Below, piece by piece: positions 34,770 to 45,514 of a DNA stretch of 64,000 nucleotides. The DNA is from Cyclospora cayetanensis (lineage: Eukaryota; Apicomplexa; Conoidasida; Eucoccidiorida; Eimeriidae), in the NCBI RefSeq assembly GCF_002999335.1, contig NW_020312108.1:1-64000 (forward strand). The letters are read 5' to 3'. The position numbers were made by a program, and so were the translations under genes. Position 1 is the stretch's first letter, and the number at the start of each line of letters is the position of its first letter. A model generated the notes under the pieces. That model ran no database searches and was not told the origin of the DNA. It saw only the letters and a program-made list of their open reading frames with translations.

Positions 34770-35250
34770 AAAGCCGCGCTGTTGCAGAGCCATCCGGTTC
34801 CTGAAGGAATAAAACTGACCTGAGTGTGAAATCGATTGTTGGAATGCTGGAGGTCAGGGGTCAGAAGGCCGTCTACGCTTTTGTTGGCAAGCCCCACTCA
34901 ATTCCCAGCTCTAGCACTGCTCAGGATATCGTTCAATTACTGATAGCTGACATCTGCAGGCTTCATGGATTCCGCAGGAGTACAGTTACTGAAAAGGATA
35001 CTAACCTCATTACTGTATCTTGACTTGCCTTTATGACCCACCTGCAATTTGATCACAATCTGACTACTGCGAATTACCATTACTCAGGTGACTATACGGA
35101 AGAAACCGCTCGCACCCTTTTGTAGCAATGGCAGCTCTATGCTGGCACAAATTCAGCTGCTTGCTTTAAACTTCTCTCTTATGCTAAGTGAGTTTTAAAC
35201 AAAGCGGTCACTTGTCTGCCCGCTGCTGTCCCGCATCCCCGTTCTATACT
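34770..35250 (+). mobile_element. Decayed Ty3/gypsy integrase, plus orientation
   Basis: On the plus strand, with stops and frame changes, the integrase catalytic core is readable in family order: a GLLQ/SHPVPEG-like linker, RGQKAVYAFVGK (normally an AIxVVVDRLSK-type block), HSIPSSSTAQDIVQLL, ICRLHGFRRSTVTEKDTNLI (matching RLHGxPxSIVSDRDxxFTS), then across a stop YHYSGDYTEETARTLL (matching YHPQTDGQTERxNRTLE). Catalytic Asp and Glu positions are partly replaced or interrupted, so the copy is dead. It lies in the opposite orientation to the element at 15.6-18.2 kb. LTRs and upstream pol domains were not identified. Confidence 0.62.
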
Positions 35251-38200
35251 AAATAGCCCTTCTGATTCAGGCCTGCACTTGGTGCTCCATTGTCAGTAGC
35301 CACACCTTGCGGCAGAGGATTGTGCCAGTGTACGTGATTTCATTTGCAGTGCTCATGAGAGATTAGCACCTAATTATGGTATGCGGCGATAGGGCTGTAT
35401 GCATTGAGCCTAGAGCTATGGTCCTAATGGATCGACAGGCTTTACGAGGTACAGGTTAACAGCCAAATGTGCTTTGTGGCGAGTTGGCCAAAACCATTTG
35501 TGATTTTTTACAAATCTATGACCTCATTTCTCCATTTATTCCCAATAAGCTGGAGGTACTACAAAACTCTCAGTATTGGCTTCCTAAAGCGGTTCGAAAG
35601 CTTTCCTAATTGTTCTCGGTCTTTGCTGGGCATAGGTGACACGTGTGGATGCGGGAAAAGTTAGAAAGCCGTAGAAGCGCTGAACTTTAGGACGATCCAT
35701 CTTTAACGATACAATAAAAGCGAGTCATTAGGAAGCAGGTGGTGAATTGTAGCTTCACTAGTTGACGGAGGGGCTGCTGCTTGCAGGAAAATTGTGGGCT
35801 GTGGTTGGTTCACACAGCTAGTTGACATTTACGGCATTCCTCTCGTTCCCTAGTAGTTGCCCTTCAGCAGTACATGCTTTGTCTAGAGTAAGTACATCCA
35901 TGTACCTGCATTACTTCAAAAGTTGCCTATGTGCTCTACACTGAGATATGTCAGCATGCACTCCGAGGTGTGCTGTCGCCGCATTCTTCCTGCCGCCTCT
36001 TTTGGGGCTACAAAATCGCTTGGGCTGCATCTACCGGCCGTATCCGCATGGAATGGTTGCTCTATGGGGTGAGGAGGCACGACTGAACTGGTGCTTACTT
36101 TTGTTCTTTTAGTAGACTCTATTATTCGTTCGTTTTCTCGTAGTAGGAAGCTCACATATTTCGGCATTCAGACGACAGCAAGCCATCGCGCCACCACGTC
36201 GGGGTTGCTTGGTATAATTCACTGCTAGCCAGTATGTGTCTATCTTCTTTTTTGTTTCTTCTTGCTGTCTGGCTTTAAAATTCGCTCAATTATTTTTACT
36301 GGTCTTCACGTTCCTGCTTGCTTGGGGAGTGGCGATTAGACGGAGCCTCAGCGGACAGCTTGCCATAATTGAGGGGTTGGAGTAGCGCACAAAGCTACAG
36401 TTAGGCACTCTCTACTTTACCAGCTATATTAAATTGAGAATTAGTAGAGAATCAAATAATTTGCATGGCCATTCGTACGCCGTATATCTTGCAGAGCACT
36501 TTGAACTCGATACGAGCAGGCGCAACGATAAGTGTGCAAAGTGCAGTGTACAGCTAGCTGTGAATGTTTGGACTGCTAACAATGCAGCTGTTAGTACCAT
36601 GGCTATTTGACTCTCTTCTTGTTGGAGCTCTAAGTATCATGGGCAAGAAGGGGGGAAGCTTTTCGGAAGATCACTAAAAAACTTTCAAATAACTTTATAG
36701 AGTCTAGTGCTGGGTGTCTGCCTAAGGCAAATTTAGGTGGAGTGCCACTACGGCTATCCTGAAAGAAATAGTCCTCCCAGTCATAGTGCATCTAGTTATA
36801 GATGCTTCATACTTTACCGAGATATTCAAGATCTGTATTACAGCCAGAGCATCACAGTACTCGGGAAACAGTATCTTGATGAATACATGCGTTCCACGCA
36901 ATGTATCGCCAGGCGGGGCGTTAAATATTAATGTGGAATCCTTGTAGAGCTCATGAGCATCTCTAAGTATAGATGCAAAATTTAGAGATTCACACCTATG
37001 CAACTCATCATCATTCAGTGGTGATGGGAAGAAACTGTGGACTTGGGCTGTGGTTCGCTGACCAGTCGTGCCGCCGGCTCCTTTCTTCACAGCTGAAGGC
37101 GTAGCCTATGTACGATGATTTGAATAGGCAGGTGCCTGGCATGGTCAATAGTCTATGAGGGCTCTCATCCGCTGGCCTTTAGTGCAGATGCATTGTTGTC
37201 AATCATAGGTGGATTGAAATTCTGCGTGGCTACAGTGATGATGCGCAAGGAAGTTTTTGAGGGTTTGTTGTAGTTGCATGTTATTCCCGCGAAGGTTAAG
37301 CTAGCAAGAGGACTTGGCCTAACTGTAGCCAGGGTCGAAGAATGGATAAGTAAAAAAAGCATATTCTTCGGTGGCTGCTTGTGGCTGAAGCGGCACTGAC
37401 TCTCATCGGGCCCCAGTAAGACGCTATTACTCCCTTAGCTTGCACGCAGAGGTCACGCAGAGAAAGCTTCCAATGGGTGAATAGTAATTTTTGTTGTGTT
37501 AGTGGGAGATGAAACAATTAATCGAATCTAGCATAAAAGGCGCTTGTTTCAGGTGTTGGGGTCTGACCTAAAGGCGTACAGCAGAGTGGAAACAGACATA
37601 AATCGCAAGAATATTTTTAGAGAGCATTCGCACTAATTTCAAAGCCGCTAAAGAACCAATTTTCCTTTAAATAGGCTTGCGTGGGCTTTAAAAATCTTTA
37701 GCATGGTGTTGTTCTAGTTTGGGCTCTCCACACGCACGCAATCATCTCACATTCGAAGACCCTTGCTACCCCCATATGTTAAAGACGCCCAGAATAGCTC
37801 CAGGTCTTATGTGTAAGCGCTATTTGAAGGACCTGGTATTGTTGAGGGCTCTGGTGTGGAAACGGAGGTGTAGGGCTAGCAGAAGAAATAAATTGCGTGA
37901 AACTGAGGCGCCTGCTGAGGGTGCAGTCGGACCTTAAAGGATCCTTTGCTAATTCCTATGGACCTTAACCCTTCCTCATTTTGACGATTAAGCAGGGTGC
38001 ATAGAGAAGCAGTTATTAAGGCTCCAGAGCAAGCTATAAAGACGGTTCATAAGGTATGGAACCGCCTTCTCTAAGTATGTGTTGAACTATTCATGATCGG
38101 CATAGCGTCAAAGTGACGCTATGCAACTAGTCTTATTCCAGTCACATCTAATATCACATCATTAACTCAAAAACGGGTTTTCTTAAGCCCCAGCATCGAG

Positions 38201-41200
38201 GGTGTAAGGCTCCATCAAAGGCGGCCTCAGGAAAAAACTGAACTTCGGACTTTATTCAAAGTAACTAGGTCGTTGAGTGTTCTAAGAAAAAGTTATTTCT
38301 TGTTTCTCTCCTCACCTCTCGAGAATTTCGACATGAGGGGAGAGACTGCTTGACTACGGATAGCTGCTGTCTAAGCGCTCTGAACTTGCAGAGCTAGGTC
38401 CACAGACCCAGCGGGCACCTGCCCCAACCATGCTTCCGGCTGCATCGAACTAGCGCTGCTCAGCAGAAAATAAGGTACAAGAACAGGCACACCAATTATC
38501 CAATTTCGCTTGTTCTAAAAACTAATTTGAATAGCGTAGTAGACAGTCGCAAAGTGTAGCTGTTCCAGCTATGGCTCTACTTCCATTTTTGAAACTCGGG
38601 CCATGCGTTCTTTTGCTGTTCTGAGACGAATTATGCACAGGACAGCGGGAAAATTCCCGCCATATTGTCATTCCACACGAAGGCAGAAACGTGAAGAACA
38701 ATGTAAATAGGAAACGCAAAGAGTGCAGCCGCCCGGAAAAATAGGAATGAACACTATACACACTAGTCAACAAGCAACGAGGGGCTATACAAACACATCT
38801 GCGCGGTGGGGTACACCGCCGTCGTGTGAAATGTGCGAGCTTCCTATTACGAGACAACAAACGAGAAATAAAATGTGTAGAGGGGATCAACAACCACATC
38901 CCCTCAGCAGTTCCTCCACGCCTTACACATAAAAATGCAAAAGTACACCTGTGCACGCAGCATCGTCGCCTTTTGAGTCCCGAAAGAGGCATGAGAAAGT
39001 ATGCAGAGACCTATGCCTGAGAGCTCCTAAGCACAACTCTCAATGCAGAGAGCCCGGATAGGAATAACAGAGAGCTTGCCAAGCGTTACACATAAATAAA
39101 GGTCACTATTTTTGACAGAGGATGCACTGGGTAGTAACGATTACCAGGGAACGCGAGAACCACCGTTCTGGTGACTAGCATTTTAAATTAACCAGGGCTG
39201 GAAGCCTTCCTTTCTGCAGCAAGTCCCACAATCGCTCCTCCGTTAACCACTAAGATTGGCGAGCCTCACCATGTTCTACTATGAACTTCCTCTTAGTGTG
39301 TCGTAATCGCTCATCAGTCCTCGAACCGAGCTCTCCTGCGGCTCCCTCCGTGTAGCTCACAGCACTACAACAGCATACGCTTGCCAGCGGGACTTTGAAC
39401 TGCAAATATAGGGAACATGAATAGGCACTTCTCGAACTGAAAAGAGTCTATACCAATATTTTTATGAGCCTTGGACACATGTGTAGCATGTAGTCCATCC
39501 TACTGAGGCTGCGCGAGTAGAAACAAAAGGAAAGGTGATCAACATCTAAAATCTAGTTCACTATTTCACAACGTGAATATTGACCGCTCTAAGAGGATTG
39601 ATGTTTCTTAGATGAGACGCAGTGTTTGGTCGTTTGGATCTCTCTACAAAGCTGCAGCTTGACTTTGCATATGCTCTATACTCTGTCTCCACTCGGGTCG
39701 CTTACCTGCCTGGCGAAATCCGCGGAATATTTGGGAAGCTTTGAGTCATGCCTCAGCAACTATTGCTTAAAGCCAGACTGGCAAAACGGTGAGGCACTAC
39801 CAAGTTTAAGGATGGCAGGCCGTACTTTGATACAGAGCGGCACCATCTTTGTTTGCACATTCTGACTGCACTCCGCACAAGAAGACGCAATGTTGTGTGC
39901 GTGTGCATTAGATGTCACTAACTGTGAATGCTCAGAACGCTTAGAGGGTTCAGTCATCCGCACCGTAGGTAATCCTCTACACTCATCGAAAACTACGAGG
40001 GTCCATAGCAGGGAAAGTGAGCTCTCTTGAGAAACACTAAATAGCTTGCTATTAAGCTTGTACTTAGTCAATCGTCCCCCTGCGGCAACCTCAGATGGTG
40101 ACTCACACGAAACTAGATGCACATTGCATCGAACGCACGCTCAAACGATGAGGTGTATTACTGTATCGAACTAGAAGTAATCCCCAGTATATGATGTACA
40201 CGAACAACCCAAAACCTTGGTACTTCTTCATAACGCTGAGCTAAATACAACTTGCATAGTAGAAAGTGTTGGTTACGTTAGCATTGCCCGCTCCATGTTT
40301 GATTATTCTTCTAATGCGCTCTCGCCTTCCCTTGCCGGCGCTCCTCAGGGTTTCGACAGGAGGGGGGAGGACGGGCTACGGTGCGTGTTGCCGCACGCTC
40401 TTAACTCCTGGACCAATCACAGCTAGTAGCACATGACATCGAGCACAAACGTACCCAGCACTGCCTCTAATAGTAGGGCTGACAAGAGTCTGCAGTGCAT
40501 AAGGCACATGAATACACAAGCCAATTGGCCAACTGTTCGCTTATTCTTGGCTAAATATAGCTAGGGTAATGGAGATTACATTAGCACTGCTTGCCCACGT
40601 TATGCATGGCACAAATGTACCCATGTCCCACACAGGATACAATCGACGAACGCTCAAATCACGCAGGCGAGCAGTAGTTAGACTTCGCCGAAAGCATGAA
40701 TTCCCCACCACAAGAGTATTATTGCAGCGTAAATCTCTGCATTACCTATTTCTAGCAGGTGCTGTATGCAAAGTCGAGACGAGCCCAATGTCCCCGTCAA
40801 GCACTGAGATCTGTGAAGAAGGGAGTATCAAAGCTATACAATACTGCCCCGGACACCGGAACCTTCTATTACCAGGTCTGTTTCATGAGTCTTTCTCAGG
40901 GTGAAATGGATTGTGCACAAACGGAAAATGCAACCTACGGGCAGCCTGGTGGGCTCCTTCGTAGTAAGGGCCACTGTACATCCCTCCAGTGTAATTACAT
41001 CCTACGACTCAACTGGAAAATTGTAGTAAGCGAGTTTCTGGCCCTTTCCATACCAAGAAGAAGTCAGCCAGGTCGATATATATTTCCCCCAGGAAAGGGG
41101 CTGCTGCTGCTGAAGAAGAGTAGGGGGAGGGTTATGCATGTGCTTCGTTGTTGTTGTTTGATCCATATAAAAACATTGTTAGCACGGCTATTCATTTTGG

Positions 41201-41846
41201 GCTTTGCATTAGGTGCATTAGAAGTACAGCGAAACACCTCTCTGCGAAGCGAGAGAAACTGCGAGAGACCCGACCTACGGAGAGCGGGTAGGCGGGCGGT
41301 GCTTTATATGCTCAAAGGTGTCTCCCCAATAAACAGATTTGAATGAAGCAGCAAATCCAGAGGCACAACCGGTTACGTGTTGTATACTCGCATTTTGTTA
41401 TTTTTTCTTTCGTTATCGTTCCTGTGTGCCCACGTACCCCACTGTTCTCGTCCTTGCGTGTCGCGCATGTATTTGGTGGGACTTTTCTGCGTTTTTTCTT
41501 CTTTATGTCTACCTTCCCACAGCTATGGCACCCCTAGAAGGCTCTTCCGCCTGCTTCATATCTCTATGCAGCCCATGACTCCCTGGGCAGTATTGGCTAG
41601 CCGTTCTCGTTCGGCTGGGGCTGAACTTTGCTCTTATTAGATTCCACAGTGGAACCCCACCCCGTCATCCGACTGTGCGCAAGCGCCCTCCATATAGGTC
41701 CTGCTTCTAGGGGATCCCTGCAGATTAGTTGCACACTTTCAGAGGGGGGCCCCTGTGGCCCCTCTCGGCCAGTCTCGGCCCCTGCGTGTGGAGGGGCCTT
41801 CTTCATGGTGCGTTAGGTCGGGGGCGTGTGCTTGCGTTTCCTTGCA
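35251..41846. other. 6.6-kb gene-poor segment
   Basis: This is the longest stretch with no supported gene. It lacks the CAG tracts of the flanks until a short CTG run near 41102. Open frames up to 195 codons (40759-41346 plus) show no family, splice or codon signature. It holds a perfect hairpin at 38100-38124 and a diverged repeat at 39880-39965. Promoter sequence for the plus-strand chromodomain gene is expected just before 41847; a GGGGCCCC-rich stretch lies at 41740-41800. Confidence 0.45.
38100..38124. repeat. Perfect 11-bp inverted repeat with AAG loop
   Basis: GCATAGCGTCA and its exact reverse complement are separated by three bases. It could form a hairpin in DNA or RNA. It lies far from any called gene and no T-run follows, so a terminator role is not supported. 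Confidence 0.85.
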
Positions 41847-44144
41847 ATGGCGATGTCGGATCTGGAGGAAGGAGGCGACATCTACACTGTGGAGAAGCTG
41901 GTGGCTTTTAGATACAATGGCCAAACACCCGAATGGCGCGTGCGTTGGCAGGGCTACGGCCCCAAAGATGATACGTGGGAGACCAAGAAGAACCTTCTTA
42001 TGGACAGTTCTTTCGCCTTTAAACACCAAATGGAGCAGATGGAGAGAATGTACCTGGCTAGGAGGGCTCAGCAGAGCCGGGAAAGCAAGGCCGGGGGTCC
42101 CCAAGGGGCCTTGAGAAAAAGCAAAGGAAACGCTATGGAAAGTATCCCAGCGCAACCAGTGGCAGAGGCCCAAAGTGGATCGGAAAGCAGCAGCAAAAGC
42201 AGCACCAGCTCGTCAGAGTTCAGTTGCTCGGAACGAAGCAGCAACAGTGATAGTGGTGGCGACACGAGCAGCAGCAGCGGTGGAGAATATGCTCCTGACT
42301 CGGAGTGCCCTCCCCTTAGTCCTTTCTCCGCTTCCCGTCGCCGCATTAAGGGGGTTCCCCGAACAAAGCCTGTGAGGCAACGGCGGCGGCGCTGCATGGA
42401 CAACTTGTTGCAGGGAGAGCACGCAAGAGGGGCCTCGTCAAGGGCATTCGACCGGGGTCTCCCAGCATCCCCACAGAGCAAATTCGGCTCAGAGGGTGAG
42501 GCACAGGCATGGGGTGGCAAAGTGGGGGCCCCCCCGTTGTACCATCCCCGACAGAATCTTCCAGCGGGGCCTTTCCGCGGCGTGCATCTGAAGGGGGCCC
42601 GCGGGACCGTCCCTCTCCCAGCACAGAGAGGGGCGGGTATTCAGGGGACGCCGCTAAGGCGTCTTCGACTGGCTGCTGCTGATGGGGGATCCCAGGCTGC
42701 TCCCCGTTCTGATGGCTCAGCTGCGCCCTCGAGCTCCTGGAAGTCTTCCCCCGAGATGGAGGCTGCGGGGACGTCTGGGGTACCCGCGGGTTTCACAGTC
42801 AATGAACCCAGCGATGATGACCTAAGGCCTCCTTTTCTCTCGGGGGCCCCGCTGCCTAGTGTACGGGGTTTCGATGACCCCACCCAGCATAGAATGCAGC
42901 AGTATGCGTGGGGACCCCCAGAAGGGGGCCCTCCTGTTTCTGCTTCTCTCTTTCAATGCCCCCCATCCTACAGCTCACCCCCTAGTGGAGAGCCCACAGG
43001 GGAGATCCATGCGTGGTCTGGTACAACTCCCGAAGGCGAGCGCTTTTGGCAGGATGGGGGTTGGGGGCCTCCGGCGGCTGGGGCTGTAGGGGGTCCCTGT
43101 GGCAGCCCTACGGATAGTCCTTTTAGGGATGGGCATTCTATAAGGCCTCCTTCTACCTGGGGAACCGACGGAGGCCTATATGGGCCCCTCGTCACTGGTG
43201 CAGCTGACGGCTTCCTGGGGCTCTCCGGTACAGAAGAGGGTCCCCTAGCCTCGCACGCCAAGCAAACCATGCCTCTTGTGTGTGCCAACGCTGCATCCTG
43301 TTACACCCCGCGAAGGGGGAAACCCACGGGATTGCCAGAAGGAGCACCTGGTGCCCCGTTTGGACTGGTTCACTCAACAGGAAGCACACAGCTCGCCTTA
43401 GTGGGGTGTGCACTGCCTGGGGGCCCGGCAGGGACTTCAGAGGCTCCCCCGGGGCAGCAGGATCTCGGGTGGGAAGGCCCACGGGGCCCTGCCAGTGCAT
43501 CTTTGGATCCTTCGGTGTCTCCAGGACCGTTAGTGCACCAAAAGCAGCAGCAGCAGCAAACACGGCAGCAACAACAGACCCAGCAACAGCAACAGCAGCA
43601 GGTGCATGTGGCTGCCTCGTCTTCTGTAAGACCCCTAGGTCTCTCGCGGGGTTTGGCAAACAAGTATCCCTGTGAGACACTATTTCCAGGTCGAGTGCGC
43701 ATCCTAAAGATTGTGCGGGGAGAAGCAGCGGGAGAGGGGGGGGGCGGTGGAGTGAGGGGGGGCCTCGTTCATTATATGATTGCCGCATCTCCTGGTGGCG
43801 CAGCGGACCCCAGCCGCACAGTATGGGGCACATGCTCCATTCCAGAGGCGAGGCGCTTCTGCCCGGGGGCCCTCTGTGACTATCTGCTGAGGAAGGCTCT
43901 GTTTAGGAATGGAGACAAGCAAACAGCAAGGGGACCCCCGCCCGTTGCTGCTGCACCTACTGGAAGATGCAGCGCTGTAACTAACACGAACATTCAACCA
44001 CTGGGCGCGAACCGGAATGATGCGGCGGCGTTACAGGACACATGTAGGGGCCACAGCGGCGGTAGCTCTGCTCACATGCCGCTAGTGAAGATTTGGCCAT
44101 CTACCTCGAGTCCGAATGGATACGGTGCCAGCGGCAGTTTCTAA
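41847..44144 (+). CDS. HP1-like protein: chromodomain plus possible chromoshadow domain
   Basis: A single uninterrupted frame of 765 residues from the ATG at 41847. A chromodomain occupies about residues 10-60: YTVEKLVAF, EWRVRWQGY, DDTWET, with the expected aromatic cage residues, followed by a helix (FKHQMEQMERMYL). The middle is a disordered Ser/Gly/Pro stretch of roughly 500 residues with a Gln run encoded by CAG/CAA at 43541-43601. Near residues 605-690 a structured segment resembles a chromoshadow domain: RVRILKIVRGE, LVHYMI, then a helix FCPGALCDYLLRKALF like the CPxxVIxFYExRLxW helix of HP1. If real, this makes it an HP1-type heterochromatin protein that binds methylated H3K9 and dimerises. 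The chromodomain is firm; the shadow domain is tentative. Confidence 0.8.
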   Translation: MAMSDLEEGGDIYTVEKLVAFRYNGQTPEWRVRWQGYGPKDDTWETKKNLLMDSSFAFKHQMEQMERMYLARRAQQSRESKAGGPQGALRKSKGNAMESIPAQPVAEAQSGSESSSKSSTSSSEFSCSERSSNSDSGGDTSSSSGGEYAPDSECPPLSPFSASRRRIKGVPRTKPVRQRRRRCMDNLLQGEHARGASSRAFDRGLPASPQSKFGSEGEAQAWGGKVGAPPLYHPRQNLPAGPFRGVHLKGARGTVPLPAQRGAGIQGTPLRRLRLAAADGGSQAAPRSDGSAAPSSSWKSSPEMEAAGTSGVPAGFTVNEPSDDDLRPPFLSGAPLPSVRGFDDPTQHRMQQYAWGPPEGGPPVSASLFQCPPSYSSPPSGEPTGEIHAWSGTTPEGERFWQDGGWGPPAAGAVGGPCGSPTDSPFRDGHSIRPPSTWGTDGGLYGPLVTGAADGFLGLSGTEEGPLASHAKQTMPLVCANAASCYTPRRGKPTGLPEGAPGAPFGLVHSTGSTQLALVGCALPGGPAGTSEAPPGQQDLGWEGPRGPASASLDPSVSPGPLVHQKQQQQQTRQQQQTQQQQQQQVHVAASSSVRPLGLSRGLANKYPCETLFPGRVRILKIVRGEAAGEGGGGGVRGGLVHYMIAASPGGAADPSRTVWGTCSIPEARRFCPGALCDYLLRKALFRNGDKQTARGPPPVAAAPTGRCSAVTNTNIQPLGANRNDAAALQDTCRGHSGGSSAHMPLVKIWPSTSSPNGYGASGSF
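43541..43601. repeat. CAG/CAA tract in the HP1-like gene
   Basis: CAG and CAA codons broken by ACA/ACG/ACC/CGG, read in this gene as Gln-rich sequence with Thr and Arg. Confidence 0.9.
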
Positions 44145-45514
44145 TACTGCGGTTGGCACTCACTGACTGGGGGCATGGCAGGCTAAATCCTGCTACAAAG
44201 GGCGCATATATAGCTGCGTGTCAAGGCGCTTTGGAGCTGGAGGTGTATCTTCAACAAACGCCATTCGGGGGCTGCGGGGGGGTGTCAGTGGCAGAGGGCT
44301 TTTGCCTGACTCGCCAGGTGGAAGGTACTTGGGGATCTCTCTTTTTCATGTGCTTTAGGGGCGTTCAAAAACAGGGCGGCCGAACAGAGCCATTGCGTTT
44401 CAGCCCACTGGCGGAGCCGTGTCCCAACAGACGTGCTGCCTTATTTGCGTCTAGCCAACTATATGCTGTGTCGATTACGGGCTAAAGCTACGGTGGCCTG
44501 AATACTGACAGAAAGAGTCTTAGGAAGAGGCTAGAGGGCCAAAGTTGGGGTAATTGCGCACAACCAGCAATATATGCACACCGAAGCGAAGTGGAAGAGG
44601 GTGAGTACTGGGGTAAGAGACAGTCATGTAGGTATAAGTACTGGCGTGTCTGTTGGTAGAAATACACATTAACATGCTACCCACTGCCCCCTATTTGGAG
44701 CGGCTCCTCTCGCGCTGCCAATAAGAGGCTGGAGAGCGTACTGCCCCCCCTGGCAGCACATTGTTCCTTTTGGGAACAAACGCTTTTTCCACTGACCAGC
44801 TAGCTGTATAGCTAGCTGCGTAAAGCAGATGGCTGCAATGACAGCTTGGCAGGAAAAAAAGCGGCTGACCAGGCACGCCGGCAATCTAATAGCCTACCAA
44901 AAGGGCGACCAGCCAAAACAAGGGTACAACATCCAAAGAGATAGATGGATGATGGCCGGTGGAATGAGTCTCATTCGTTTAAAGCGCTGCGAGAATCTTA
45001 CAGTGAGAGTGAAGCCATGGGGTCCAGAGTTACCCACAGACAATGGAACAGGGGACAGCGCGGAGAATACCTAAGCTAGTTGAGGACACCGATTAAGAAA
45101 GGCAAGGAGAAACGAAGAGAAGGGAGAGACAAGCTTTTAACAAAATTTCCTCCTAGTCTTACTTGCGTTTGAAAACGAGAACCAACGAAGGCGCTGGCAG
45201 ACGGAGACGCAGAGAGGCATGCTGAGGGCCAGAATGTGGGAAAAAACGACAAAGGTCAAAGAGTCAGGGCATTGCGTGTAAAATTCGCGTCAGTGGAGGC
45301 CCCTCGTTATTTTGATAAAAATGCAGCAGCCAATCCACATTGCATTGTTGCTTTGCTGGAAAAGTTCTGGCTTCAAGAGGAGAAGCGCCCTACGGCGCAG
45401 TTTCCTCGGATGTATGTGCACCTGAAGTCACTGCCCCATTGCTGCTTTGTGAGCCTGTCAATAAGTGTTGACGGCATTTCAAGCGCTCCTCCTGTTTCCA
45501 TGCTTTGCCATTGT
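44145..45514. other. Intergenic region between convergent genes
   Basis: This is the 3' flank of the HP1-like gene and of the minus-strand ORF. It contains two neighbouring hairpins at 44761-44818. An 81-codon plus frame at 44829-45074 and a 109-codon plus frame at 45236-45565 have no recognisable domain. Confidence 0.45.
44761..44818. repeat. Two adjacent hairpins
   Basis: TTGTTCC (44761-44767) pairs with GGAACAA (44773-44779) across five bases; CAGCTAGCT (44797-44805) pairs with AGCTAGCTG (44810-44818) across GTAT. They could mark a structured RNA or be chance palindromes; no family is recognised. Confidence 0.6.

Noticed and set aside
38522..38992. 156-codon minus-strand frame in the gene-poor segment
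   Set aside because: Arg/Cys/Ser-rich composition without domain, splice context or paralogue; typical of chance open frames here.
40759..41346. 195-codon plus-strand frame before the HP1-like gene
   Set aside because: No family motif; mixed composition and no clear start context, so it is left as unassigned sequence.
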